Shown here: positions 17,217 through 26,040 of the stretch, one piece after another
Numbering within the stretch: position 1 is the first letter of the stretch
How the letters are laid out: each line of letters begins with the position of its first letter
From: an uncultured Saprospiraceae bacterium
GTDB lineage: Bacteria > Bacteroidota > Bacteroidia > Chitinophagales > Saprospiraceae
DNA: 33,729 bases
Assembly: GCA_937927575.1 (NCBI GenBank)
Contig: CALBEE010000228.1
Location: 1-33,729, forward strand
Direction of reading: 5' to 3'
Position numbers and translations under genes: made by a program
The notes under the pieces: generated by a model
The model's input: only the letters and a program-made list of their open reading frames with translations
The model's database searches: none
Told to the model about the DNA's origin: nothing

Positions 17217-17461
17217 TCACATTGTGAAATGATTTTTATGGTGTCTTCAGGAAAGATCTATTTTTAGCTCTATTGTTCTGCTAGACATAGTACAGAATGA
17301 CTTTCTTCAAAAGGCTATATTAAGCACATTTTGGCTGCTTTTGAGGTGACAATTTCACATTCCGAGTATCAAACTGCCAATTCTTATCAAACCCCTAGAA
17401 AATATACTGCTCAGCACTAAAATAAAAGTCGGGTAATGTCTTCGTTACAAGATAATAATCA

Positions 17462-17469
17462 TATTTTTG
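17462..17469 (+). promoter_or_regulatory. Candidate -7 element of the ATP synthase operon
   Basis: TATTTTTG matches TANNTTTG and lies 37 bp before the atpB ATG. The best upstream match for -33 is TTCG at 17441-17444 with a 17-bp gap, which is weak. The preceding 245 bp contain no ORF, so a promoter near here is expected. Confidence 0.5.
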
Positions 17470-17506
17470 CACCGAATTTTGAGACGTACAGAAGTATATT
17501 TTATAT

Positions 17507-18829
17507 ATGATACGATTAGCAGCTATTTTTTCATTGATATTTTGTGTGGCATTTAGCCTATCAGCACAACATAATCATCACGGTCATGATCATTCTGGCC
17601 ACGATCATTCTGGTCATAATCATGCAGGTCATGATCACTCTGGCCACGACCATTCAGCGCACGCTGATCATTCTGGTCATGCACACGGAGCCGATGGAGA
17701 CCACGGTGGATGTGGACATTATGGAGACTTTGATGTAGCAGAGACTGCCATGCACCACATTAGTGATGCTAACGTATATAGTATCGGCCCATTACAAATT
17801 CCACTTCCTATCATGCTGAAATCTGATGACGGATGGGAATTAGGTATGTCTTCTAAGTTTAAGCCAGACTTGCTAGGACATGGAGATGGTCATGTAGGAC
17901 ATAATAGATATGTATTGCATGGTGGGATCGTAAAGAGAATTGCCGATGCATCCTTTCCAATGGGAGAATTCAATGTCGTTGGCTTCAAGCATGATAAACT
18001 AGAGATAGACGGAAAAGAGAAAGATGTCACTTATGTATGTACGGGTGATGCAATGCATTTGCTAGAGCAGAAAAGTACTTTCGACGGAGGTTTATTTGGT
18101 GGAGGAATGTCTTCTTATAAAGATTTCTCATTGACTAAGAATGTGACATCGATGTTGATCGTTTGTCTATTCTTATTCTGGATATTCAGAAGAGCAGCTA
18201 AAGCATATAAAAAGCAGGACGGAAAAGCACCTAAAGGATTACAAGGAATGTTAGAGACTTTTGTGGTATTCATCAGGGATGAAGTTGCGATTCCTTTCTT
18301 AGGCAATAAATGGGAGAAGTACTTTACATTCTTATTGAGTGTATTTTTCTTTATTCTTGGACTTAATCTTTACGGTCAAGTTCCATTCTTTGGAGGATCT
18401 AACGTAACGGGTAATCTAGCGGTTACTATGGTCTTAGCCTTATTGACTTTTATCATTACTAATGTGAGTGGTAACGCTCATTACTGGAAGCACTTATTAG
18501 TAGCTCCAGGAGTACCATTTTTTGTGAAGCTGATTATTATACCTGTGGAGCTTATGGGTATTTTTATTAAGCCATTGACATTGATGTTGAGACTCTTTGC
18601 CAATATCACTGCAGGTCATATTGTAATGGTAGTATTTATTGGATTTATTTTCATTTTTGGAAAGTCTGGTGAGAGTTTAGCAGGGGCGAGTGGAGCTGCT
18701 GTAGGTTCTACATTACTTACTATGTTTATGATGGCGATTGAGTTGATCGTGGCATTAGTACAGGCATTTGTATTTACCATATTGACAGCATCATATTTGG
18801 GAGCAGCTACAGAAGAAGCGCACCACTAA
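17507..18829 (+). CDS. atpB: ATP synthase F0 subunit a with His-rich periplasmic extension
   Basis: Subunit a (440 residues) forms the proton half-channels against the c-ring. The essential arginine is Arg362 in LMLRLFANITAGHIVM, and the last helix contains IELIVALVQAFVFTIL. Unlike the 271-residue E. coli protein, it begins with a Sec signal peptide (cleavage near SAQ, residue 21). A stretch of about 50 residues (22-71) then contains 19 histidines, mostly as GHDHS five-residue repeats. A second His cluster, GHGDGHVGH, is at 124-132, before the first membrane helix near 212. Bacteroidota often have an extended N-terminus here, but this His array is unusual. First gene of the atp operon. Confidence 0.96.
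   Translation: MIRLAAIFSLIFCVAFSLSAQHNHHGHDHSGHDHSGHNHAGHDHSGHDHSAHADHSGHAHGADGDHGGCGHYGDFDVAETAMHHISDANVYSIGPLQIPLPIMLKSDDGWELGMSSKFKPDLLGHGDGHVGHNRYVLHGGIVKRIADASFPMGEFNVVGFKHDKLEIDGKEKDVTYVCTGDAMHLLEQKSTFDGGLFGGGMSSYKDFSLTKNVTSMLIVCLFLFWIFRRAAKAYKKQDGKAPKGLQGMLETFVVFIRDEVAIPFLGNKWEKYFTFLLSVFFFILGLNLYGQVPFFGGSNVTGNLAVTMVLALLTFIITNVSGNAHYWKHLLVAPGVPFFVKLIIIPVELMGIFIKPLTLMLRLFANITAGHIVMVVFIGFIFIFGKSGESLAGASGAAVGSTLLTMFMMAIELIVALVQAFVFTILTASYLGAATEEAHH
17570..17719 (+). repeat. 15-bp tandem repeats encoding GHDHS units in atpB
   Basis: The region codes for roughly seven imperfect copies of a five-residue unit (GHDHS, GHNHA, AHADHS, GHAHG). The DNA repeats with a 15-bp period and contains related blocks such as GGTCATGATCACTCT and GGCCACGATCATTCT. 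Such an array can change copy number by slippage without breaking the frame. Confidence 0.85.
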
Positions 18830-18842
18830 TTAAGATATATAC

Positions 18843-18859
18843 GTCATCGAAGTGATGAC
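18843..18859 (+). other. Small hairpin between atpB and atpE
   Basis: GTCATC (18843-18848) pairs with GATGAC (18854-18859) around a 5-nt loop. No T-run follows, so it is not a terminator. It may mark an RNA processing or stability site before the highly expressed atpE. Confidence 0.4.
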
Positions 18860-18896
18860 TTAAGAATAATAATTTTATTTAACTACAATCATTTAA

Positions 18897-19115
<219 letters not shown>

Positions 19116-19144
19116 TAAGCTTCGAAGAGATTGTAAAAAATTAT

Positions 19145-19183
19145 CTGACGCTGTTTAGCGGTTGGCTGCAGCGTCAGGTTTTT
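19145..19183 (+). terminator. Hairpin with short T-run between atpE and atpF
   Basis: A perfect 9-bp stem, CTGACGCTG (19145-19153) with CAGCGTCAG (19169-19177), is followed by GTTTTT. The loop can form a small AGC/GCT inner stem. It could act as a partial terminator or protect the 3' end of the atpE message. Either would raise c relative to b, consistent with the many c copies per enzyme. Readthrough must occur because no convincing promoter precedes atpF. Confidence 0.7.
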
Positions 19184-19238
19184 GAATTAAAAAAAGAGGT
19201 TTTTGCCTCATTATAATAATAAGAATAATAGCAAGCAT

Positions 19239-19754
19239 ATGTTATTTGTATTACTAGATTTTAGCCCTATTAAGCCAGATTTTGGTTTATTCTTTTGGAC
19301 AGCTTTAATATTTTTAATCTTTTGGTTAATGATGGGCAAATTAGCTTTTGGTCCTATTAAAGACGCGCTCAAAAAGAGAGAGAATGATATCCAAGATGCT
19401 TTGGATGAGTCGAAAAAAGCAAGAGAAGAGATGTCTAATATGAAGTCTGAAAATGCTAAGCTAATGGCTGAAGCAAATGCGGAAAGAAGTAAGTTACTTC
19501 AAGAAGCAAAAGAGATGAAAAATAGCATTATCAACGAAGCTAAAGATAAGGCGAAAGAAGAGGCTAATAAAATTGTAGCGAATGCTAAAGTGGAGATAGA
19601 TAATCAAAGAAAAGCAGCTGTAACTGACATCAAAAATCAAGCAGGTGTAATGGCTATCGAAATCGCAGAACAACTACTTAAGAAGAACCTAAAAGGTGAC
19701 GCTGAGCAGGAAGGTTTAGTGAATACATTAGTAGATAAGTTTAACCTTAATTAA
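19239..19754 (+). CDS. atpF: ATP synthase F0 subunit b
   Basis: Subunit b (171 residues) is the peripheral stalk joining F0 to F1. I start at the ATG at 19239. The frame stays open upstream to a TTG at 19203, but those 12 residues (polar, Asn-rich) do not belong to the family. One membrane helix spans about residues 15-35 (LFFWTALIFLIFWLMMGKLA), followed by the conserved FGPIKDALKKRE. A long charged coiled coil then runs almost to the end. It is followed after 9 bp by atpH, so the two are cotranscribed. Confidence 0.95.
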   Translation: MLFVLLDFSPIKPDFGLFFWTALIFLIFWLMMGKLAFGPIKDALKKRENDIQDALDESKKAREEMSNMKSENAKLMAEANAERSKLLQEAKEMKNSIINEAKDKAKEEANKIVANAKVEIDNQRKAAVTDIKNQAGVMAIEIAEQLLKKNLKGDAEQEGLVNTLVDKFNLN

Positions 19755-19763
19755 TAAAGGCGC

Positions 19764-20324
19764 ATGTCAGTAAGCAGAATAGCATCTAGATACGCTAAGT
19801 CACTCATCGATTTTGCTCAAGAGACGAACAAAATTGAAGAAGTACGTGGTGATATGGCTACGCTAGATAAAGCTCTAGAAAGTAGAGACCTAGTTATGCT
19901 ACTGAAAAGCCCTATCGTTAGTGAGCCTAAGAAAAAAGAAATTTTCCAGGCAATTTTTGGCGATAAGCTTTCAGAAACTACACTTGGTTTTTTCAATATT
20001 ATATTAAATAAAGGTAGAGAAGAATATATTCCTGCGATCAGTAATGAGTTCGAAACTCAATACAAAAAGATGAAGGGAATATCAGGCGTAAAACTTACGA
20101 CTGCGACTCCTATCACTGAAGCAAATCTAGCTTCTATTAAGGCAAAGTTGCTCTCAAGTAATGAGACTGATCAGTCAGTAGAGATAGAAACAGCAGTAGA
20201 TCCATCTATTATAGGTGGATTTATACTAGAGATAGGTGATAAATTATACAATGATAGTATTGCGTATAAGCTTTCTCAAATGAAAAAAGGTTTCAAAGGA
20301 AATCTTCACGAAAGTTCGATGTAA
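19764..20324 (+). CDS. atpH: ATP synthase F1 subunit delta
   Basis: Delta (186 residues) caps the alpha/beta hexamer and binds the b stalk. The N-terminal SRIASRYAKSLIDFAQE helix is typical, as is the C-terminal pattern with VDPSIIGGFILEIGDKLYNDS. It begins 9 bp after atpF. A 201-bp gap that can form a long hairpin follows before atpA. Confidence 0.95.
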   Translation: MSVSRIASRYAKSLIDFAQETNKIEEVRGDMATLDKALESRDLVMLLKSPIVSEPKKKEIFQAIFGDKLSETTLGFFNIILNKGREEYIPAISNEFETQYKKMKGISGVKLTTATPITEANLASIKAKLLSSNETDQSVEIETAVDPSIIGGFILEIGDKLYNDSIAYKLSQMKKGFKGNLHESSM

Positions 20325-20404
20325 GTAATCGGTAGATTGGGAAACCAGTTGTTTAGGTATATAATGTTGCCTAATTCCGAATGAACAATAAATAAAAAAA
20401 GAAC

Positions 20405-20444
20405 CAGTAAGTTGGGTTTGATTCTTCGATCACCGAATTTACTG
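20405..20444 (+). other. Imperfect hairpin in the atpH-atpA gap
   Basis: CAGTAA (20405-20410) pairs with TTACTG (20439-20444). The inner part continues with further pairs (GTT/AAT by wobble, GGT/ACC, GAT/ATC) around a TCTTCG loop. There is no T-run. It is the most structured part of the 201-nt leader before atpA and could set mRNA processing or translation of F1 subunits. The role is inferred. Confidence 0.45.
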
Positions 20445-20525
20445 TTCGCCAACAATAATAATTACCACGAATGAGTGATCAATTAGTTTGACTACTCTTT
20501 CACGAATCATTAAATATACAAACCC

Positions 20526-22112
20526 ATGGTTGACGTTAAGCCAGATGAAATTTCAGCAATATTAAAGCAGCAGCTTTCTGGATTTAAAACAGAAGCGGAA
20601 CTTGAAGAAGTAGGTACAGTATTACAAGTAGGTGATGGTATCGCCAGAGTATATGGTTTATCAAAAGCGCAGGCTGGTGAGCTTGTAGAGTTTGAGACTG
20701 GTACACAAGCGATCGTATTGAACCTTGAAGAGGATAACGTAGGGGTAGTACTTCTAGGTGATGCTGATGGTATCAGTGAAGGATCTAACGTACGTAGAAC
20801 TAACCGTATTGCATCTATCCAAGTAGGAGAGGGTATGTCAGGAAGAGTAGTAAATGCTCTAGGATTCCCTATCGATGGTAAAGGAGCGATTCAAGGTCAA
20901 ACCTATGAGATGCCAATCGAGCGTAAAGCACCGGGAGTTATCTATAGACAGCCAGTAACTGAGCCATTACAAACAGGTATCAAGGCGATTGATTCTATGA
21001 TTCCTATTGGTAGAGGTCAAAGAGAGTTGATCATTGGTGACCGTCAGACAGGTAAGACTGCGATTGCGATCGATACGATCATCAATCAAAAAGAATTTTA
21101 TGATAGAGGTGAGCCTGTATACTGTATTTATGTAGCATCAGGACAAAAAGCTTCTACTGTAGCGCAAGTATATAAAGCATTAGATGATGCAGGTGCAATG
21201 GCGTATACGACGATCGTATCTGCTGCCGCCTCTGATCCTACACCACTTCAGTTTTACGCTCCATTTGCGGGTGCTGCGATTGGTGAGTATTTCAGAGATA
21301 CAGGAAGACCAGCATTAATTATATATGATGATTTATCAAAGCAAGCGGTAGCTTATCGTGAGGTATCTCTTCTACTAAGAAGACCTCCAGGACGTGAGGC
21401 TTACCCAGGTGATGTATTCTACCTTCACTCAAGACTACTCGAAAGAGCGGCTAAGGTGATCAATGATGATTCTATCGCTCAAGATATGAACGATCTTCCT
21501 AAGTCACTCAAGGATGCAGGAATCGTAAAAGGTGGTGGATCATTAACAGCACTTCCAATTATCGAAACACAAGCAGGTGATGTATCAGCATATATCCCAA
21601 CTAACGTGATTTCTATTACAGATGGACAGATATTCTTAGAGTCTAACTTATTCAACGCGGGTATCAGACCAGCGATTAACGTAGGTATCTCGGTATCTCG
21701 TGTGGGTGGATCTGCACAGATTAAGGCGATGAAAAAAGTAGCAGGTACATTGAAATTGGATCAAGCGCAATATCGTGATCTTGAAGCATTTGCAAAGTTT
21801 GGTTCTGATCTTGATGCTGCGACAATGGCAGTACTTGAGAAAGGAAAGAGAAATGTAGAAATGCTTAAGCAACCTCAATACTCTCCAGTATCAGTAGAGA
21901 AGCAAATTGCGATCATCTACTTAGGAACTAATGGATTGATGAGTGATGTACCTGTTAATAAAGTAAAAGAATTTGAAGAGACTTTCTTAACGACAATGGA
22001 GCAGACTCAAGCAGATGCATTAGAGTCATTAAGAAAAGGAAAATTAACTGACGAAGCCATCTCTGCTATCAAAACGACAGCAGCACAGATCGCAAGTAGA
22101 TACAAAGCGTAA
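20526..22112 (+). CDS. atpA: ATP synthase F1 subunit alpha
   Basis: Alpha (528 residues) is the non-catalytic nucleotide-binding subunit of F1. The Walker A motif GDRQTGKT is at residues 171-178 (Lys177). [47 protein letters not shown] is the family's Walker B and DELSEEN-equivalent region. The position after GDRQTGKT and the [10 protein letters not shown] stretch also distinguish alpha from beta. No beta gene follows in this operon. The length is normal. Confidence 0.98.
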   Translation: MVDVKPDEISAILKQQLSGFKTEAELEEVGTVLQVGDGIARVYGLSKAQAGELVEFETGTQAIVLNLEEDNVGVVLLGDADGISEGSNVRRTNRIASIQVGEGMSGRVVNALGFPIDGKGAIQGQTYEMPIERKAPGVIYRQPVTEPLQTGIKAIDSMIPIGRGQRELIIGDRQTGKTAIAIDTIINQKEFYDRGEPVYCIYVASGQKASTVAQVYKALDDAGAMAYTTIVSAAASDPTPLQFYAPFAGAAIGEYFRDTGRPALIIYDDLSKQAVAYREVSLLLRRPPGREAYPGDVFYLHSRLLERAAKVINDDSIAQDMNDLPKSLKDAGIVKGGGSLTALPIIETQAGDVSAYIPTNVISITDGQIFLESNLFNAGIRPAINVGISVSRVGGSAQIKAMKKVAGTLKLDQAQYRDLEAFAKFGSDLDAATMAVLEKGKRNVEMLKQPQYSPVSVEKQIAIIYLGTNGLMSDVPVNKVKEFEETFLTTMEQTQADALESLRKGKLTDEAISAIKTTAAQIASRYKA

Positions 22113-22166
22113 TATTCTTCGAAAGAGAAAATTACTAATTGATTAATTACTAATTAATAATTATCC

Positions 22167-23075
22167 ATGTCTGGAGCATTAAAGGAAGTAAGAGAAAGGA
22201 TCGTATCTGTTAAGAGTACTCAGCAGATTACCAAAGCCATGAAAATGGTTTCGGCTGCTAAGCTTAAGAGAGCGCAAGACGCAATCACGCAGATGAGACC
22301 TTACGCTGATAGATTGAACAAGATGTTAGTGAATATCCTATCTAACCTAGAGGGTGGAGTGAATTCTCCTTTGGCGGCAGAGAGAGACATACAAAAAGTA
22401 GCTATTGCGGTAGTGACTTCTAGTAAAGGTCTCGCAGGAGCTTTCAACACAAATATTATCAAATCTGCTGTTGCCAAAATCAACACTGATTATGCGGCAG
22501 TAAGAGCGGCAGGTAACCTTACTATTATATGTATCGGTAAGAAATCTTTTGACTACTTTAGAAAGGAGTATAGTGATTGTAATATCATCGAAGATCATGT
22601 GAATTTGTTTGCGGATCTAGATTATAAAAACCTTGCTAAAGTCTCTCAGATGCTAATGGATGAGTTTGCTACAGGCAACTACGATCGAATCGATGTAGCT
22701 TATAGTAAATTCAAAAATGCAGCACTACAGTTTGCTCAATGTGTACAGTTTTTACCGGTTGAAAAGATGGAAGGAACGAAAGCAGAAAGTGATGCGAAGG
22801 CCAAAGATTTTAAAGCAGATTATATATTTGAACCAGGTAAAGAAGAATTACTGAATCACCTAATTCCAAGTATACTACAGACGACTTTCCAAAAGTATGT
22901 ATATGACACACATGCTTCAGAGCACGGTGCGCGTATGACGGCAATGGATAATGCAACTGAAAATGCAGAAGATTTGATGAAGGACCTCAAAGTAAGCTAC
23001 AACAAAGCAAGACAAGAGGCGATTACGAAGGAGCTTGCAGAGATTGTAGGTGGTGCTGCTGCATTGGGTGGATAG
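22167..23075 (+). CDS. atpG: ATP synthase F1 subunit gamma
   Basis: Gamma (302 residues) is the central rotor shaft. The N-terminal helix with RERIVSVKSTQQITKAMKMV and SAAKLKRAQ is diagnostic, as is the C-terminal partner helix SEHGARMTAMDNATENAEDL. The middle Rossmann-like part includes SSKGLAGAFNTNI. It is the last gene of this operon and is followed by a terminator about 70 bp on. Beta and epsilon (atpD, atpC) must therefore be encoded elsewhere, a split seen in other Bacteroidota. Confidence 0.97.
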   Translation: MSGALKEVRERIVSVKSTQQITKAMKMVSAAKLKRAQDAITQMRPYADRLNKMLVNILSNLEGGVNSPLAAERDIQKVAIAVVTSSKGLAGAFNTNIIKSAVAKINTDYAAVRAAGNLTIICIGKKSFDYFRKEYSDCNIIEDHVNLFADLDYKNLAKVSQMLMDEFATGNYDRIDVAYSKFKNAALQFAQCVQFLPVEKMEGTKAESDAKAKDFKADYIFEPGKEELLNHLIPSILQTTFQKYVYDTHASEHGARMTAMDNATENAEDLMKDLKVSYNKARQEAITKELAEIVGGAAALGG

Positions 23076-23145
23076 GAATAGAGATGGAGAGATTTTGAGA
23101 GATCGAGATTGAGAGAGCCAGTAGGACTTGTAAAATAAGATATTA

Positions 23146-23180
23146 AAAGAGCTTCAGACTTTGGTTTGAGGCTCTTTTTT
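23146..23180 (+). terminator. Rho-independent terminator of the atp operon
   Basis: AGAGCTTCAGAC (23148-23159) pairs with GTTTGAGGCTCT (23164-23175), with two G-T wobbles, and is followed by a six-T run. It ends the atpBEFHAG transcript. Confidence 0.88.
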
Positions 23181-23265
23181 GGTTTAGGGTTTTTCAGATT
23201 GCTAAGCTCGAAGAGATTGGTAAGCTGAAAAATGACATGAAGCATTTTAAATCTTATTCTTTCTT

Positions 23266-23299
23266 TTACTTCGAATAAATTCGAATTGACATTAAAATT
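23266..23299. repeat. 34-bp palindromic repeat, copy 1
   Basis: Core ACTTCGAATAAATTCGAA followed by TTGACATTAAAATT. It matches copy 2 at 31 of 34 positions and in the same orientation. The palindrome is one step less perfect here than in copy 2. Confidence 0.85.
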
Positions 23300-23435
23300 G
23301 TGAAGGGATGCTAATGAATGTCTACTTCATTAGCAGTAGTAAAATGAGTTACTCAAGGATGTAAATTGAGACGTACCATATGCTAATTGTATGTAAAGAC
23401 TATTGTAATGTCTCGATTTCATCAAGAGATTGTAA

Positions 23436-23469
23436 TTACTTCGAATAAATTCGAAGTGGCCTTAAAATT
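23436..23469. repeat. 34-bp palindromic repeat, copy 2
   Basis: Core ACTTCGAATAAATTCGAAGT is a perfect inverted repeat (9-bp arms around AA), followed by GGCCTTAAAATT. It starts exactly 170 bp after copy 1. Sequence between and outside the copies is not duplicated. Confidence 0.85.
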
Positions 23470-23565
23470 TAAAATTGACCGTTCGTCATTAAAAAATAAA
23501 AGTGCCATCAGGAATCAAAATAAGAATCTACATTGGATCGAATTTAAGTCAAAGGACTTATAATT

Positions 23566-26040
23566 TTAGTTCTTTGAAATATATAGATTAGGATTACCTT
23601 CTAAGATAAATCCTGCCCAATACTTAGGGTCAGAATATTTGTTAGATGATTTGAATACTTGTTTGGTTTCTCTTAATGCTTCACCGCAAGACAAGCCTTC
23701 ATTCCATTTAGTATAAAAAAGAATCATAAACTCTTTAGTGGCTTCATCGTCTACGTCCCATAAGGTTTTCATTACAGCTTCACTTCCTTTTTGAAGAAAT
23801 GACCGAGCAATGGAATAAGTGCCAGCTCCTGCCATATGTACTCCGCTACCAGTTTGACAAGCACTAAGATTTACAAATTTTGGGACTGAGGGCATGGAGA
23901 GTATTTCGTTGGCATATAGACGCGCAGTTTTACCTAAACTGTCTCGAAGAATTATATAGCTCTCATGCCTTTTTAAAGAATCAGAATAGGCATGAGAAGA
24001 AATATGTAATATATCTAGAGGCATGGAAATGTGAAAAACTTCTTTATTCATTTTTACTCCACCATATAAACTTGACTCTGGGAAAAGTGAGTGAATGTAT
24101 TCGCATTCTTTGTAGCCATTATATAGTTCTGTGTATTGCTTTGAAGAGAGTGATTTGTGTGTTTCTTCGTTAGTATAGGAGAGTATATTAATATCTGAAC
24201 TGGATAAGAAAACATTTTCGTTATTTAGATATTGATTGAGACTATAAGCATATTCAATATTCTTGTAAGGTAGATCAAGTTCTATCGATTTACCTTCTGT
24301 GTTTCCGTCACCTAAGAACACAATATTAGAAGAAGAAGGACAATCACTAAAGCAGGGTAAGAGTCTATCGGAAGTAGTCGAAATACTATCTATGGTAAAG
24401 CAATTTTTGGATAAGCTGTAACACCAATTGATGCCATTATATTCTATACAATTGATTATTTGCGTATTGTAGGCTTCTATGTTCTTCTTTATGGCATATA
24501 GCGAAATAGATTCTATAGGATTAAAAGATTCTGATTGTATCGATTGGTCATTAGTAAGATAATGTAAATATATCTCTTCATAAATCGGATCCTTGTAGTT
24601 TTGACTTTCTTTATGATCATCTATTTTTTGTAGTAAGGAATCTAATTGAATAGGCTGTTCTTTAAGTTTATTACTTCGTAAATTGTCTAATGACAATTGT
24701 CTTTTTTTAGAATCTTCAAAGAGATTAATTATATCTTCCGAATACTTTACTTGAAGATTTGGAAATGCCATTAGGTTAGAAAGGAATTGACTTAAGTTTT
24801 CTGCGAAGTATTCATCAAGATGCAGATCAGTTTTATCTTTAAAAAGTTTAAGGGTTAATTTTCGACTTTCTTTTATACTACTAGATATGGAGTCTATATA
24901 AATATCGTTCTTACTATTTTGATATTTGTACTGATAGATTCCTTGTTTTATCCATTGAGCATATGACTTTATTTGGTCTTTTTCGTTTTCATCGCAACCA
25001 TCTAATTGAAGAGACGCATTGTAGTAATAAAGGCTAGAATCTATCTTGGAAATTGATAAGAAAGCATCAGCAAGATATAAATCAATAACTTTTTCATATC
25101 GAGAGCAATCTTTTGACTTGAAATAATTGAGTGCTTTGGTAAAACTTGTAATTCCTTCACTGGTTTTCCCAATTTTGATATTTAGGAAACCTTGATTAGT
25201 GTAGTAATAATATTTACTTAGGGGAGAAGAAGTGCTAATAGTATTTTCTAAGCTATCTAATACTCTAATGGCCGAGACAGTATCTTTTAATTGAAAATAA
25301 CATAAAGCAAGATTAATTTGTTGTTTCTGTTGAAGTGTTGTATCCTTCGATATTTTAGCCTTTTCTACGGCTTCTTTAAAGAGCGATTTGGCGGGTTGGT
25401 TGAAGTCAAAAGAGTGATGAATAAAAATAAGCGCTTTAGCACCGAGAAGTTTTGATACTAATCTGGGAAGATCTTTTCTAATTCTTTTTATTTCTAGAAT
25501 ATGAAGTGCGAAATCTATGTTGGCTAATGCCTCGTTATAATTTGATTTATGTCTGAGGTAAACCGCCTTGTAGTATAATAGGTTAGTGTAATAGTAAAGG
25601 TCTTCTTTAGATAAATTTTTCCAATTGTTATTATCAAGATAGGCAAACTGTTTTTCTTGCCATTCTGATGATTTATTATTAATTGAATATATATTAAAAA
25701 GATTTATGATCGCTTGTCGCTTTATGTAGTTTGAAACATTGTCATCATCTGATAAGGCTATAAAAATTTTGCTTGCAGATGAATAGTTGAGTTCATAAGC
25801 ATCAATTTTTGCTTCTAATAATTGAGTATAAGAATCTGAATTATTGTCTGTTACTTCAGTCAAACATTTAGTAGAGAGTTGATCTAAATCGACTATTTTT
25901 CCTTTCTCTATATTAGATTGATACTCATACCAATCAATTTTCTTATTTTGACAACAGGTAATCAGACATATGATGATTACACCACTTATTATTTTATATA
26001 ACCCTGATACTATGAAAAATTTACTTTTAATTTTATTCAC
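23566..26040 (-). CDS. TPR-CHAT domain lipoprotein (caspase-like protease family)
   Basis: An 824-residue protein with a signal peptide and lipobox LITC (Cys29). Helical TPR-like repeats cover about residues 80-400, and a C-terminal CHAT domain about 570-822. The caspase-type dyad is visible as His683 in LDILHISSHAYSD and Cys728 in FVNLSACQTGSG, so the protease should be active. The only in-frame start compatible with the signal peptide is GTG at 26038-26040. That makes its 5' end overlap the divergent lipoprotein gene (ATG 26012) by 29 bp. CHAT proteases serve in peptide processing and programmed defence, but a lipid-anchored TPR form outside the cytosol has no clear assigned role. Confidence 0.85.
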   Translation of the reverse strand: MNKIKSKFFIVSGLYKIISGVIIICLITCCQNKKIDWYEYQSNIEKGKIVDLDQLSTKCLTEVTDNNSDSYTQLLEAKIDAYELNYSSASKIFIALSDDDNVSNYIKRQAIINLFNIYSINNKSSEWQEKQFAYLDNNNWKNLSKEDLYYYTNLLYYKAVYLRHKSNYNEALANIDFALHILEIKRIRKDLPRLVSKLLGAKALIFIHHSFDFNQPAKSLFKEAVEKAKISKDTTLQQKQQINLALCYFQLKDTVSAIRVLDSLENTISTSSPLSKYYYYTNQGFLNIKIGKTSEGITSFTKALNYFKSKDCSRYEKVIDLYLADAFLSISKIDSSLYYYNASLQLDGCDENEKDQIKSYAQWIKQGIYQYKYQNSKNDIYIDSISSSIKESRKLTLKLFKDKTDLHLDEYFAENLSQFLSNLMAFPNLQVKYSEDIINLFEDSKKRQLSLDNLRSNKLKEQPIQLDSLLQKIDDHKESQNYKDPIYEEIYLHYLTNDQSIQSESFNPIESISLYAIKKNIEAYNTQIINCIEYNGINWCYSLSKNCFTIDSISTTSDRLLPCFSDCPSSSNIVFLGDGNTEGKSIELDLPYKNIEYAYSLNQYLNNENVFLSSSDINILSYTNEETHKSLSSKQYTELYNGYKECEYIHSLFPESSLYGGVKMNKEVFHISMPLDILHISSHAYSDSLKRHESYIILRDSLGKTARLYANEILSMPSVPKFVNLSACQTGSGVHMAGAGTYSIARSFLQKGSEAVMKTLWDVDDEATKEFMILFYTKWNEGLSCGEALRETKQVFKSSNKYSDPKYWAGFILEGNPNLYISKN

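Larger units (their letters stand above)
23181..23565. other. Convergent intergenic region with hairpins and a duplicated palindrome
   Basis: This gap lies between the ends of atpG (+) and the CHAT gene (-), so it has no need for promoters of either, yet it is rich in structure. TTTTTCAG with CTGAAAAA (about 23192-23231) forms a long-range inverted repeat. GCTAATGAA (23310-23318) pairs perfectly with TTCATTAGC (23326-23334). A 34-bp palindromic sequence occurs twice (23266-23299, 23436-23469). No ORF of coding character is seen. It may encode a small RNA or hold a relic element. Confidence 0.5.

Noticed and set aside
17217-17461. Possible gene or riboswitch upstream of atpB
   Set aside because: No coding frame and only weak, long-distance inverted repeats; nothing matches a known riboswitch core.
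23266-23469. dif/Xer recombination sites
   Set aside because: The palindromic arms do not fit the 11-6-11 XerC/XerD layout with a TTATGTTAA-like right arm.
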